Origin: Thermocladium sp.
GTDB lineage: Archaea > Thermoproteota > Thermoprotei > Thermoproteales > Thermocladiaceae
Reading direction: 5' to 3'
Assembly: GCA_023269935.1 (NCBI GenBank)
Contig: JAGDXC010000009.1
Coordinates: 30,045-94,044, forward strand
DNA: 64,000 bases
In this document: piece after piece, positions 1 to 8,658 of the stretch
Layout of the letters: every line of letters starts with the position of its first letter
How positions within the stretch are numbered: the stretch's first letter is position 1
Program-made: the position numbers and the translations under genes
The notes under the pieces: generated by a model
What the model was told of the DNA's origin: nothing
The model's input: the letters and a program-made list of their open reading frames with translations, nothing else
The model's database searches: none

Positions 1-1189
1 CCCGTAAGAATAATGACAATTCTTTCTCCAATTCCCAACGCTGAGAAACTACCCTGGACCCATATATTGCTGCAGGCGCAAAAGTGATTATTAACGTGAT
101 GCCAACAACCTCGGTAAAATCAACGGGGTAACCAAACAAAAGCACTCTATTAGCTAAATCACCATGGAACCACTCAACGAAGAAAAATATTGATGCTACT
201 CCAGCAATTGCTGCAGCTATGCCGCCTACCTTATATGGACGATAATCCGTGAAAGGCGTCTTAAAACCAGAAACCTCGCCCAAGTACATGAATGCGAGGG
301 TTATCATTGGAGTTATTAATAGACCAAACATGAAATTGGAATTAATTGCTTGGTTAACGGCAGCTAAGGCATTTCCATTAGGAGTCACCGTTTGGGCTAG
401 GTACATCACATCAAGCCCTATTAATAATATGACCGCGGAACCTATATATGATTCCATTAACGTCCCCAGCATCTCTGCGCCCCGTCTGGCGCGCTCCACC
501 GTGGCTGATACTATATCATGAAGCTTAGTATTAACGAAGTGAAGCACATCTCCACCCGTTCTTACATTGGTCACATAACCCGTCATGAATTCCATGAAGC
601 TCTTGCTTGGAGATGATAATGCAACATCGTTTAAAGCCGATATTGGATCCTCCCCAAACGCCTTGAATCTCATGTATGCTATCCTAGAAACGCGGGCGGT
701 CGTGTCCAGTATAGAGATGGAGGCCACTCTCTCTACGGCCCTAAACACCGATAAGCCGGAACTAACCATCATGGATAGGTACGCGGAGAAAAATGGAAGT
801 TCCGTATCTATCTTAAATGCTAGGTCAGATGATGATATCTTAGGCATATTATAAAGCATTAAGAATATGAGGGGAGGCACCGCCAATATCGAGAAACCAA
901 TTAATACCTTAATTGTGAACGGCAAGAAAGCCGAGTTAAAGGCCATGCCATTTCTAAATGATACAATGAAGAATTCGTAGTTTGGAATTATCAATACCAA
1001 TGATAATGAAACCACAATGGCGGTAATTATTAATGTAACTAATAGTATGCGTGCTAAGAATCTCTCCGGCGCCGTGAACGATAACGAGGAGGAAAGCAAT
1101 CTCTCTAATTCAGCTCTTCTTTTTCCATTCTTTAACATTAATCTAACCAATGGCATCATACTGGATAGAGCCACATCATCAAATCCCAT
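1..1189 (-). CDS. TadC/ArlJ-like type II secretion F domain membrane protein, truncated by window edge
   Basis: The frame stays open from the ATG at 1187-1189 to the left edge, giving about 396 residues without a stop. The translation has membrane segments near residues 45-66 and 86-108. They are followed by the T2SSF-type stretch ELPFFSAYLSMMVSSGLS (about 130-147) and a soluble helical region. A second membrane block then ends in another WELEKELSLFL motif at the edge, which looks like the start of a second T2SSF repeat, as in archaeal TadC/ArlJ proteins. These proteins form the inner-membrane platform for pilus or archaellum assembly with a secretion ATPase. A TATA-like GGTTAAAAATCC lies at 1211-1222, 26 nt upstream, so a leaderless start is likely. 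The partner ATPase and pilins are not in the window, so pilus versus archaellum cannot be decided. Confidence 0.8.
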   Translation of the reverse strand, partial: MGFDDVALSSMMPLVRLMLKNGKRRAELERLLSSSLSFTAPERFLARILLVTLIITAIVVSLSLVLIIPNYEFFIVSFRNGMAFNSAFLPFTIKVLIGFSILAVPPLIFLMLYNMPKISSSDLAFKIDTELPFFSAYLSMMVSSGLSVFRAVERVASISILDTTARVSRIAYMRFKAFGEDPISALNDVALSSPSKSFMEFMTGYVTNVRTGGDVLHFVNTKLHDIVSATVERARRGAEMLGTLMESYIGSAVILLIGLDVMYLAQTVTPNGNALAAVNQAINSNFMFGLLITPMITLAFMYLGEVSGFKTPFTDYRPYKVGGIAAAIAGVASIFFFVEWFHGDLANRVLLFGYPVDFTEVVGITLIITFAPAAIYGSRVVSQRWELEKELSLFLR

Positions 1190-1236
1190 ATCCTAATTAA
1201 GAATGAGTTGGATTTTTAACCTTTTTCGAATGGAAT

Positions 1237-2556
1237 TCAAGTACCAAGGGCCCACGCTGATACATACTTCCTCTGTTCCTCAGTTAGTTCATCAATCCCT
1301 ATTCCCATAGCCTTAAGCTTTAATCTGGCTATTTCCGTGTCAAGATCCTCGGGCAACTTATATACAGCTGGCAGCATTCTACTCCGATTTCTAACTATGT
1401 ACTCAGATGCCAAAGCTTGATTCGCGAATGATAAATCCATAACTTCCGACGGATGGCCTTCTGCCGCCACTAAATTAACTAGCCTCCCCTCACCCAATAA
1501 GAATACAACCTTGCCGCTAGGTAATTTGTATTCAACCATGAATGGCCTTATTTCACGCCTTCTAACGGCATTTCGTTCAATGGCATCAACATCTATCTCT
1601 ACATTGAAGTGGCCAGCATTGGCCAATATAGCTCCATCCTTCATTTTAAGAATGGTTTCATAACTTATGACACGCATATCGCCGGTGGCCGTTATGAATA
1701 CGTCACCTTCCTCTGCAGCCCTGGATATAGGCATGACCTCAAAACCATCGAAGACCGCCTCCAGAGCCCTTACTGGATCAACCTCCGTCACAATGACTCT
1801 CCTCGCACCGAGTCCACGAGCCCTAGCCGCTATACCTCTCCCTACCCAACCATAGCCTGACACGACCACTACCTTTCCAGCTATCAATATATTCGTGGCA
1901 CGCAAGACGCCATCCCAAGTACTTTGACCAGTGCCATATCTATTATCAAATAAGTGCTTTGTATATGAATCATTAACTGCTATTATTGGGTAAAGAAGAG
2001 TCTTTTCGCGCTCCATTGCCTTAAATCTAAGCACACCCGTGGTAGTCTCCTCGGTTCCTCCATAAATATTCTTGACCATTGACTTAAAGTCGATGTTACC
2101 GGTCATCTCCCTAGCATACCTTATAGAATCATCATTTATATCCATGGCCAACTTATGCAGTGTTATCGTCAAATCACCTCCATCATCAAGCGTTACCTGT
2201 GGGGAATGAGATATTGCTGCACCAATTGCATTATAATACTCCCGTTCATTCATTCCCTTCCAAGCATATACTTTTATGCCCTCAGCAGCCAATGCAGCGG
2301 CCACATCGTCCTGGGTAGATAATGGATTCGATGGAGATAAAAATACGTCGGCCCCCCCAGCAACTAAGGTCCTGGCGAGAACGGCGGTCTCCTTAGTTAT
2401 GTGAAGACTAGCAGATAAACGCAACCCAGCAAGCGGCTTCTCTCGTTGAAATCTCTCCCTAATTAGAAGAAGAACAGGCATATTACGTTCAGCCCACTCT
2501 ATCTGCATTCTTCCGCGATCAGCTAATCCTGGATCCCGTACCCTAGATTCAACCAT
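1237..2556 (-). CDS. ahcY: S-adenosylhomocysteine hydrolase (adenosylhomocysteinase)
   Basis: Hydrolyses S-adenosylhomocysteine to homocysteine and adenosine, relieving product inhibition of methyltransferases; cytosolic and NAD-dependent. The translation shows the family N-terminal block ([16 protein letters not shown]), the substrate region [25 protein letters not shown], and the Rossmann motif GYGWVGRG near residue 235. The conserved C-terminal [21 protein letters not shown] tail is also present. The reading frame stays open 24 codons further upstream, to 2628. I chose the ATG at 2556 because GAGGAG and a TATA-like GTTAAAAATAG (26 nt upstream) precede it and because archaeal SAHHs begin with this block. 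It gives 439 residues, close to the usual 410-440. The gene stands alone, convergent with no neighbour. Confidence 0.95.
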   Translation of the reverse strand: MVESRVRDPGLADRGRMQIEWAERNMPVLLLIRERFQREKPLAGLRLSASLHITKETAVLARTLVAGGADVFLSPSNPLSTQDDVAAALAAEGIKVYAWKGMNEREYYNAIGAAISHSPQVTLDDGGDLTITLHKLAMDINDDSIRYAREMTGNIDFKSMVKNIYGGTEETTTGVLRFKAMEREKTLLYPIIAVNDSYTKHLFDNRYGTGQSTWDGVLRATNILIAGKVVVVSGYGWVGRGIAARARGLGARRVIVTEVDPVRALEAVFDGFEVMPISRAAEEGDVFITATGDMRVISYETILKMKDGAILANAGHFNVEIDVDAIERNAVRRREIRPFMVEYKLPSGKVVFLLGEGRLVNLVAAEGHPSEVMDLSFANQALASEYIVRNRSRMLPAVYKLPEDLDTEIARLKLKAMGIGIDELTEEQRKYVSAWALGT

Positions 2557-2639
2557 GGGACTCCTCTCCTCATCTATTTTTAACTTTTGGGGTTTAAGGG
2601 AAGAGGAAGACCCATGTAGGATAGCCACATAGAAATGCC

Positions 2640-2830
2640 TTTATACGTGGGCATGTAATTGATTTAGCCTTGGCTGCTAGTAATGGACTTGCACCCTCGG
2701 GACTGGGGGATCCATGCCTATGAAGTAACACATAGTAACCCCGCCCTGCGGAGAATAGAATCCAAGTAAGAGAAAAACTCCGAGCTCCGTGACGAAGATG
2801 GTTCACCTACTCTGTTTCATCATTAGTTTA
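2640..2830 (+). other. Structured intergenic region, possible ncRNA
   Basis: The 240-nt gap between divergent ahcY and tdk has no convincing ORF. On the + strand a TATA-like CCTTTATACG at 2638-2647 is followed by GC-richer sequence than the flanks. That sequence contains ATGGA...TCCAT around 2681-2712, CTATG...CATAG around 2717-2734, and GGAG...CTCC around 2750-2793. This could be a small RNA or the outer leader of one of the two genes. I could not match it to SRP RNA, RNase P RNA or a riboswitch by eye. Confidence 0.25.
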
Positions 2831-2870
2831 GTTGAGTAATCATTATTAAGGGGAATGAGAGAAAAACGAT

Positions 2871-3512
2871 ATGGTTGGATCATTTGAAATAATAATAGGG
2901 CCTATGTTTTCAGGAAAAACTGAGGAATTAATACGTAGATTAAAGAGGCATGAAATTAGACGGAGGCATGCTCACTTATTTGCGCCAATTAACTCAAAGG
3001 GGAGATATGGGGGAGAAGGGGAATGGAGAAGCCTAGGGGGACTCAGTTATGGTGATGTAAGTTTCGTAGGTGAAGATGATAAGGGAGTAATTGCATTGGT
3101 TAACGAAACGCTGACAAAGGGCTTCGACATTATCGGAATAGATGAGGTGCAATTCTTTACTCTTGGAAACGAGGAGCCGCCGCTAATAGTTGATGCAATA
3201 CGATTGCTTAATGAGCATGGAATAGATATAATAGCCGCTGGCCTTAACATGGATTTCCGGGGAGAGCCATTTGGGAAAATGGGATATCTCATAGCTATTG
3301 CGGATAAAATTACTCAATTAACAGCCGTCTGTGATGTATGTGGTAAGGAGGCTTATTATACTCAGCGATTATTGAATGGAAAACCAGCACCGTATGACTC
3401 ACCACTCATAATGATTGGAGCAAGGGAAACCTATCAAGCTAGGTGCAAGGATCACCATGAAGTACCTAATAAACGAATTAACAGGCTCCAGAATCACCAA
3501 ATGAGAATTTAA
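2871..3512 (+). CDS. tdk: Thymidine kinase (type II, TK1-like)
   Basis: Phosphorylates thymidine to dTMP in nucleoside salvage. The 213-residue protein has the P-loop GPMFSGKT (residues 10-17), the Walker B-like DEVQFF (91-96), the fold-typical ITQLTAVCDVCGKEA zinc ribbon half and a later C-K-D-H-H that could supply the remaining zinc ligands. The lasso-loop Y-x-R region is also recognisable (ETYQARCKDHH). Length fits the TK1 family (about 190-230). The ATG at 2871 lies about 25 nt after a TATA-like ATTATTAAGG (2842-2851), consistent with leaderless expression. It is divergent from ahcY. Confidence 0.93.
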   Translation: MVGSFEIIIGPMFSGKTEELIRRLKRHEIRRRHAHLFAPINSKGRYGGEGEWRSLGGLSYGDVSFVGEDDKGVIALVNETLTKGFDIIGIDEVQFFTLGNEEPPLIVDAIRLLNEHGIDIIAAGLNMDFRGEPFGKMGYLIAIADKITQLTAVCDVCGKEAYYTQRLLNGKPAPYDSPLIMIGARETYQARCKDHHEVPNKRINRLQNHQMRI

Positions 3513-3566
3513 TTCCTCATGGCTGGCCTAGCCCAATATGCCAACATATTAATGGAATATCATTCA

Positions 3567-4001
3567 TTAATCCGTGTGTGGCGATGGTTCTTCTTGCTTG
3601 GGTACGGTGCTTTCCGCTAATATCCTTAACCTAACCGTTTCACCAACTACATCCCTTATAGATATAACGCCACGTAATGAACCATCTCTTCCCATGACCA
3701 CCAAGTGTCGTACATTATTTCCATGCATGAGCTCTGCCGCCCTATAGATATTCTCATCCTCGTTTATTGTTATAACGCGTTTTGAGGCTATGTTTATCAC
3801 CGGATCATTTAAATCGGCACCGGAGGCAACCGCCTTCATTATATCCCTCTCGCTTACTACGCCGATTACTTTATTTCCATCAAGAACCACCAGCAGCCCT
3901 ATATTTTCCTTAGCCATTAGGGAAGCTGCTTCCTTAATGGATTTATTCGGGGCTATCCCTATGGGTTGTTTCTTTATTATCTGTTTTGTCGTAATTGACA
4001 T
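3567..4001 (-). CDS. Tandem CBS-domain protein
   Basis: A 145-residue protein made almost only of two CBS modules (about residues 10-65 and 75-130). Each has the VIGVVSERDIM / LRGVISIRDVV signature that ends a CBS motif. Paired CBS domains bind adenosine nucleotides or SAM and act as energy or ligand sensors. No catalytic domain is attached, so the regulated partner is unknown. The frame is open 13 codons further upstream, but a TATA-like GTTTATTTA at 4023-4031 sits 25 nt from the ATG at 4001, so I use that internal start. The nearest same-strand gene upstream (ecfT) ends about 90 nt away. Confidence 0.85.
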   Translation of the reverse strand: MSITTKQIIKKQPIGIAPNKSIKEAASLMAKENIGLLVVLDGNKVIGVVSERDIMKAVASGADLNDPVINIASKRVITINEDENIYRAAELMHGNNVRHLVVMGRDGSLRGVISIRDVVGETVRLRILAESTVPKQEEPSPHTD

Positions 4002-4091
4002 AGGCGATAAACGAAAGTCCAGTAAATAAACTTTGTTCACTATTTTAATTACAGAATATATTGCGGAATAAATTATATATATTATATTTAT

Positions 4092-5138
4092 TTAAGGATT
4101 ATAGGGAACAGCGCCCATACCTGGAAGACCAGACACATAGATCCCGATGATTAGTATAACCACCAGCATCACCATCACCAACAGATCAAGCCTTGTTAAT
4201 TTAAGTTCATGATAATACGTCCTATACTTATTTGCCCTGAAGCCCCGAAGATCAGCGGCTATGGCTATTTCCCTAGCATTCCTAAGAGTTAATATTATTA
4301 TCGCTGTGAGAGAGAGCACTACTACCCTAAAAGAGGTACCAAGTCTCTTCAAGATCACGATGGGGTTCCGGGATCCCCTTGGCACAACATCAACACCTCT
4401 TGCCTTCAATGCATTTATTACTATCATGGAACTCTCCAATACCTTGGGTATGGAGGAAGCGGCGAGAAGCAAGGTAAAGCCCAACTCGATAGGTAACTTC
4501 GACTTCTCAAGAGACCTAAGTATGTCTGATGGGGAGGCAGAGAATATGAGGAGCAGGCCAGATGCTATTGATGCAGTCGCACGGAATGATATTTGAAGCC
4601 CATATATTAATCCTTCCCATGTTAATCCAACCGGCGATGCCGTGCTTCCCAACAAAAATACGGATGCCGAGGAATTTCCTTGGGTAACCCCCAGCGAGCT
4701 TAATACAGGTGGAAGCAAGTAAATGAAAGTTACATGGTGGTTAAATATTGCATATAGATACGTGAATGGAGCAAATAAGCTCTCGCTCCATGCAGTACCT
4801 ATGAATGCCGATAATATAAGTGGGCCTGCAACCCGCATTTTAGCCGCTGGATCCCTTAAGAATAAGTAAAGTATTAATACGCCGGCTAGGAATATGGCCG
4901 ATATCCACCAAATAGTCATTGCAGCAACTATGGTTAGTATGATGGCTAGTAATATCTTTGTTCGTGGGTCAAGTCTATATATAAACGAGTCGCCGCCAGC
5001 ATACTTAAAAAGAGACATATAGCCCGTGAAGCCAAGTACCTTATAGATCAATATTATTATGAGAACAGGACCATAAAATAATAGCAATATTGCTATTATC
5101 CAATTTATGAGAGGATTATAGAGCAAGCTTGAGATCAT
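4092..5138 (-). CDS. ecfT: ECF transporter transmembrane component (EcfT)
   Basis: Energy-coupling subunit that transmits ATP hydrolysis to the substrate-binding S component in the cell membrane. It is 348 residues with hydrophobic segments throughout. It carries the two EcfT coupling motifs in the C-terminal half, seen here as LKARGVD and DLRGFR, which contact the ATPases. The N-terminal part contains the DPRTKILLAI stretch typical of CbiQ/EcfT proteins. It overlaps the upstream ATPase gene by 4 nt (ATGA-type junction at 5135-5138), so the two are translationally coupled in the S-A-T operon 7632-4092. Substrate is unknown. Confidence 0.88.
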   Translation of the reverse strand: MISSLLYNPLINWIIAILLLFYGPVLIIILIYKVLGFTGYMSLFKYAGGDSFIYRLDPRTKILLAIILTIVAAMTIWWISAIFLAGVLILYLFLRDPAAKMRVAGPLILSAFIGTAWSESLFAPFTYLYAIFNHHVTFIYLLPPVLSSLGVTQGNSSASVFLLGSTASPVGLTWEGLIYGLQISFRATASIASGLLLIFSASPSDILRSLEKSKLPIELGFTLLLAASSIPKVLESSMIVINALKARGVDVVPRGSRNPIVILKRLGTSFRVVVLSLTAIIILTLRNAREIAIAADLRGFRANKYRTYYHELKLTRLDLLVMVMLVVILIIGIYVSGLPGMGAVPYNP

Positions 5139-6793
5139 CTAGCATCACCTATTACTGCACGCAAAGAGGTAAATGGTTTAAGACCCAGTAACTTGCTTAT
5201 CATAAACACTTGAGGCGGGGAGACCGCCCACTCCTTATGATTAAGCGCCTCGGTGAATACATTCTCGGCGGAGTCGGTCATCACTATTTTTCCGCCATTC
5301 ATGACTATCACCTTATCGCTATATTCACCTACTTGCTTCATGTTATGGGTAACCATGAACACCGTTAGACCATGCTTTAATTGAAGCTCCTTAACGTAGC
5401 TCATCACGGCCTCTCCTGTATCGTAATCTAGACCCCTCGTTGGCTCATCCAGCATTAATACTAACGGCCTAGCCACCAGCACGGCAGCAAGGCTAACTAA
5501 TCGCCGTTGACCCACAGATAAGCGATGCGGGGACTCCTTTAGTAGCTCGCTTAGCTTAAACATGCTAACCACATCATTAAATACGGACTCATCCTTGACC
5601 CCAACTGCATTCATGGTGAATCTTATCTCGTTCTCCACCGTGGAATTAAATAACATGTAGTCAGGATCTTGAAAAACATAGCCCACCAACGAGGCAAGGC
5701 GATTACGGGGAGTCCTAGAAACATCAACGCCCGCTACCAATATCTTACCTCTCTGTGGTCGATAAATGCCACTGATTAGATTCATTAATGTACTTTTTCC
5801 ACTGCCATTGGGACCGATCACGCTCACGAATTCTCCACCCTTAATCACAAGATTAATGCCATTCAATACCCAATCACTATTCCTTTCATACCTAAAGAAT
5901 AAATCCTCAATTATTATTCTGGGTTCATCACCGCTTGAGTGGGTAATGTCATGGATATTTAACCGCTTTACTGCATGACTATCGACTTCTATGAATTCAT
6001 CGACTGTTATCGGCATGAATTCGGAATTACCTTGAAGCGCCTTATGGAGAAGCGTGACCTGTGGTTCTTCAAGTCCATACTTAGCTATGCCAGCCTTAAG
6101 AACTTTATGGGGCTCATCATCCATTATTATGGATCCATTATCTATAACCACTATCCTATCAACCATATTAATCACTCGCTCCAATTTATGCTCAGACATT
6201 ATCACCGTGAGCCTATGATCCTTGTTAAGGGACCTAATTAAGCCAAAAACCTCCTCGGTACCCACGGAGTCTAATTGAGAAGTTGGTTCATCTAGTACAA
6301 GCAGCTTGGGCTTTAGTGCCAATGCATTTGCAAATGCTAATCTCTGTTTTTGGCCGCCGCTTAATAGGAAGGTAGGGTGAGAACGCTTGCTCCAGAGATT
6401 AACTAGCTGCAGGGAATCTTCTACTCGTTTCACCATTTCATCACGTGGAACGGCCATGTTCTCCAACCCAAAGGCCACATCATCCTCAACTATTAGGGAA
6501 AATATTTGGTTCTCCGGCGTCTGATATACGGTGCCAACCATTGTGGATAATCTATGAAGCGGGGTTTCCCGTGTCGATTGCCCAAATACGCGAACCGATC
6601 CCTCCATTTCAACGCTAATTATGTGGGGAATTACGCCATTAATTGCATTGAGGAGCGTTGATTTACCTGAGCCCGTTTTCCCCGTTAATAAAATGAATTC
6701 CCCCTCCTCTATAGATAAGGATACATTGCGTAAAGCTAATTCATGCTTCCCGAAATATGCCACCGAGAGATTCTCTATCTCAACAGCCTTCAT
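5135..6793 (-). CDS. ECF transporter ATPase, fused A and A' halves
   Basis: A single 552-residue chain with two ABC ATPase domains, supplying both nucleotide-binding sites of an ECF importer. Domain 1 (about 1-235) has Walker A GKTGSGKST, Q-loop VYQTPENQ, signature LSGGQKQRLAFA and Walker B LLVLDEPTSQLD. Domain 2 (about 290-535) has GPNGSGKST, VFQDPDYMLF, a modified signature LSVGQRRLVSLA and VLMLDEPTRGLD. In most organisms these are separate EcfA1/EcfA2 genes, so the fusion fixes the pair in cis. The ATG at 6793 lies about 28 nt below a TATA-like TTTTAATG. The S component is 41 nt upstream and ecfT overlaps downstream. Confidence 0.92.
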   Translation of the reverse strand: MKAVEIENLSVAYFGKHELALRNVSLSIEEGEFILLTGKTGSGKSTLLNAINGVIPHIISVEMEGSVRVFGQSTRETPLHRLSTMVGTVYQTPENQIFSLIVEDDVAFGLENMAVPRDEMVKRVEDSLQLVNLWSKRSHPTFLLSGGQKQRLAFANALALKPKLLVLDEPTSQLDSVGTEEVFGLIRSLNKDHRLTVIMSEHKLERVINMVDRIVVIDNGSIIMDDEPHKVLKAGIAKYGLEEPQVTLLHKALQGNSEFMPITVDEFIEVDSHAVKRLNIHDITHSSGDEPRIIIEDLFFRYERNSDWVLNGINLVIKGGEFVSVIGPNGSGKSTLMNLISGIYRPQRGKILVAGVDVSRTPRNRLASLVGYVFQDPDYMLFNSTVENEIRFTMNAVGVKDESVFNDVVSMFKLSELLKESPHRLSVGQRRLVSLAAVLVARPLVLMLDEPTRGLDYDTGEAVMSYVKELQLKHGLTVFMVTHNMKQVGEYSDKVIVMNGGKIVMTDSAENVFTEALNHKEWAVSPPQVFMISKLLGLKPFTSLRAVIGDAR

Positions 6794-6834
6794 GAAATAC
6801 CCACTGATTTTATTTTCATTAAAAGCAAATTAAA

Positions 6835-7632
6835 TTATATTGCTCCCTTCACTACTCGCTTTATATACGCTACAAAGGGCAACGATATAAGGCCCATAAC
6901 TATGCCGCCGCCCACGCTCGCTATCGTTGTTACATATACTAGGCTTGGCTTATATACGAGACCACTAACGAATGTTGCAAAGAATCCTCTATAGAACAAG
7001 CTATAGGCCACCGCCATTGGAATAGCGCCAATCAAGGCATCTAGCACCATTAGCACGTAGCCAATGGTTGTGGCTTTGCTTGCCTGAGCCTTTATCCGCT
7101 CCTCTAAGGTAGCTCCCGTGGATATAGAGCCAGGCCTTGACTTAATGTAAGGCGAAAGGAATAACTCGCCACGATATGCCAGCCACATGTCCAATATGGC
7201 TCCATAAGCCAATATCTCATAAATGAAGTAGAACGGCTCGCCGCCAAACCCGTAATGGAATATATCGGACAACAGCGTATATATAAACATTGTTATAGCC
7301 ATAGTGCCCGGCTTACCGACAAGAGCTGCAACGGTTAATAAGAGGAAGATCTCGCCTATCATGGGGTAATAGAACCATGTGGTAATCGCCCCCACCTTGG
7401 GTATTATGGGCGATATAAAGAAGTTGTAGACTATCATTAAAGCCGCAATCAATGCTATATACACGAAGTCGATGGTCTTGAAGGATGAGAATTTACCGCT
7501 TCGCCAAATCCATGTCAATACACCCATATATATTAATCCATAAATCAATATCACATACCATGGTATCACGGAGTTTAGATTAAAGTGTACGCCATTCCAT
7601 ACCGCGCTTGATGCTAATATTATCAACTGCAT
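6835..7632 (-). CDS. Putative ECF transporter substrate-binding (S) component
   Basis: An integral membrane protein of 265 residues with about six to seven hydrophobic segments. It is the first gene of the operon that continues with the fused ECF ATPase (41 nt gap) and EcfT. Position, size and topology fit an S component, which binds a vitamin or metal and toggles in the membrane. I do not recognise a specific subfamily. Stretches such as FYYPMIGEIFLLLTVAALVG and GGEPFYFIYEILAYGAILD recall thiamine- or precursor-type S proteins, but that is a guess. A TATA-like TTTTAATAAAAC at 7652-7663 is 25 nt from the ATG at 7632, which I prefer to the in-frame start six codons earlier (7650). No riboswitch was seen upstream. 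Confidence 0.75.
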   Translation of the reverse strand: MQLIILASSAVWNGVHFNLNSVIPWYVILIYGLIYMGVLTWIWRSGKFSSFKTIDFVYIALIAALMIVYNFFISPIIPKVGAITTWFYYPMIGEIFLLLTVAALVGKPGTMAITMFIYTLLSDIFHYGFGGEPFYFIYEILAYGAILDMWLAYRGELFLSPYIKSRPGSISTGATLEERIKAQASKATTIGYVLMVLDALIGAIPMAVAYSLFYRGFFATFVSGLVYKPSLVYVTTIASVGGGIVMGLISLPFVAYIKRVVKGAI

Positions 7633-7650
7633 ATAGTGATTAGCTACCAA

Positions 7651-8081
7651 TGTTTTAATAAAACTTATTTACTGAAAATCCCGACAATATCTGTATATAT
7701 ATAGACATAATTATAGATACAATTGACACATAATAATGCCGCATCAATTCCATTAATTAAAGCAAAACATGTCTCATTAACCCCTCCCCAAGGTCACGAC
7801 TTCATTTGGAGACATATTTATTCATTTTCAATGCTGTCCAGTTTTTCACAAAGTATCAACGCTAAACCCCTCTTAAGGAGCGGGAAGCATAATAATTAAG
7901 GTGAGGAGACAAGACATGAATTATGAGTTACCGCAGATCTCAAGCTAACCTTACAGTGCAACCTAACCCACCGGTGAAGCGCATTTGCATGACGAGGCCC
8001 TTAAGGATTGGCTCGTGATTCTTCTAAATTAAACCTATCCTGCCTATATAACTAAGTATATTTTAAGATTAATGCAGGAAT
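7651..8081. other. 430-nt intergenic region, no gene seen
   Basis: It lies between the divergently oriented S-component promoter and the 3' end of tRNA-Ile. It is AT-rich for the first 150 nt, then contains a more mixed stretch. That stretch holds an ACGAG...CTCGT hairpin (about 7992-8015) and a CCTCTTAAGGAG palindrome (about 7868-7879). No ORF longer than 16 codons with a plausible start was found, and no C/D box pattern. Confidence 0.3.
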
Positions 8082-8194
8082 TGGTGGGCCCGCCGGGATT
8101 TGAACATCCCCCAAGCAACCGCTTGACCGGGGCCTTTGCCGCCCATTGGCATCGGTTATCAGCCGATCGCTCCACCATGCTGAGCTACGGGCCC
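8082..8194 (-). tRNA. tRNA-Ile(GAU) with two apparent non-canonical introns; CCA encoded
   Basis: The 7-bp acceptor is formed by 8188-8194 and 8086-8092, with discriminator A at 8085 and CCA encoded at 8082-8084. The D arm GCTC/GAGC is intact. The anticodon stem ATCGG/CCGAT (8163-8167/8151-8155) encloses loop CTGATAA with anticodon GAU (8158-8160). Between the anticodon stem and the T stem there are 20 nt (8131-8150) where about 5 are expected. The T stem 5' strand is split: CCGG (8127-8130) is separated from its last G (8105) by 21 nt (8106-8126). That insert folds as CAAGC-GGTT-GCTTG. Removing about 15 and 21 nt restores a normal 74-nt tRNA with T arm CCGGG/CCCGG. No intron sits at the usual 37/38 site. 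A TTAAAAA box (about 8217-8223) gives a promoter about 27 nt upstream. Confidence 0.9.
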
Positions 8195-8304
8195 GTTCGC
8201 CATGATTACCGCAAATGGTTTTTAAGGATTTCCGTGCTAAAAATAAGGCATTTTCAACAACAATAAACCGATAACATTTTTAAGCGGGAAAACGCATCAA
8301 CAGT

Positions 8305-8658
8305 GTGTCAATGCATTATATAAAAGGCTTCGAGGCATATATTCATGGCTTCTACGAAAAAGCTGTAAAGGAGTACGTCGAGGCAATAAAGGAGGAACCA
8401 AGGAATCCATTGTATCATAATTGCCTTGGTCTAGCACTAATGGCAATGAAGCTATATGATGAAGCCATGCATGAATTTGAGGAAGCAATAAAGGAGGAAC
8501 CAAGGAATCCAAGCTACCATGCTAATAAGTGCTTTGCATTAATTAAGCTCGGCAGGTGCACGGATGCCAAGAATGAGGCACAGATGGCAGAGCTGGATCA
8601 ATCATTTTCTGGCTTAAGCAATTACGTCGATGAGAACTGCCAACCACGGAGCTTATAA
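8305..8658 (+). CDS. Small TPR-repeat protein
   Basis: A 117-residue helical protein with two near-identical tetratricopeptide units: YIHGFYEKAVKEYVEAIKEE and KLYDEAMHEFEEAIKEEPRN. Each is followed by PRNP(L/S)YHxN, with a third degenerate unit after it. The repeated 22-nt block encoding AIKEEPRNP is identical in both copies (about 8384-8407 and 8486-8509). TPRs mediate protein-protein contacts; the partner is unknown. The GTG at 8305 lies about 25 nt after TTTTTAAGC (8276-8284), pointing to a leaderless transcript. ATG 8311 is the alternative. Its 3' end overlaps the convergent AOR gene by 37 nt. Confidence 0.8.
   Translation: MSMHYIKGFEAYIHGFYEKAVKEYVEAIKEEPRNPLYHNCLGLALMAMKLYDEAMHEFEEAIKEEPRNPSYHANKCFALIKLGRCTDAKNEAQMAELDQSFSGLSNYVDENCQPRSL

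Noticed and set aside
2594..2806. 70-codon minus-strand frame upstream of ahcY
   Set aside because: Overlaps the start region of ahcY and its promoter; composition not protein-like.
6835..8081. Thiamine (TPP) riboswitch before the ECF transporter
   Set aside because: I looked for CTGAGA and the second conserved TPP arm upstream of the S component and found neither; the promoter distance leaves no room for a leader.
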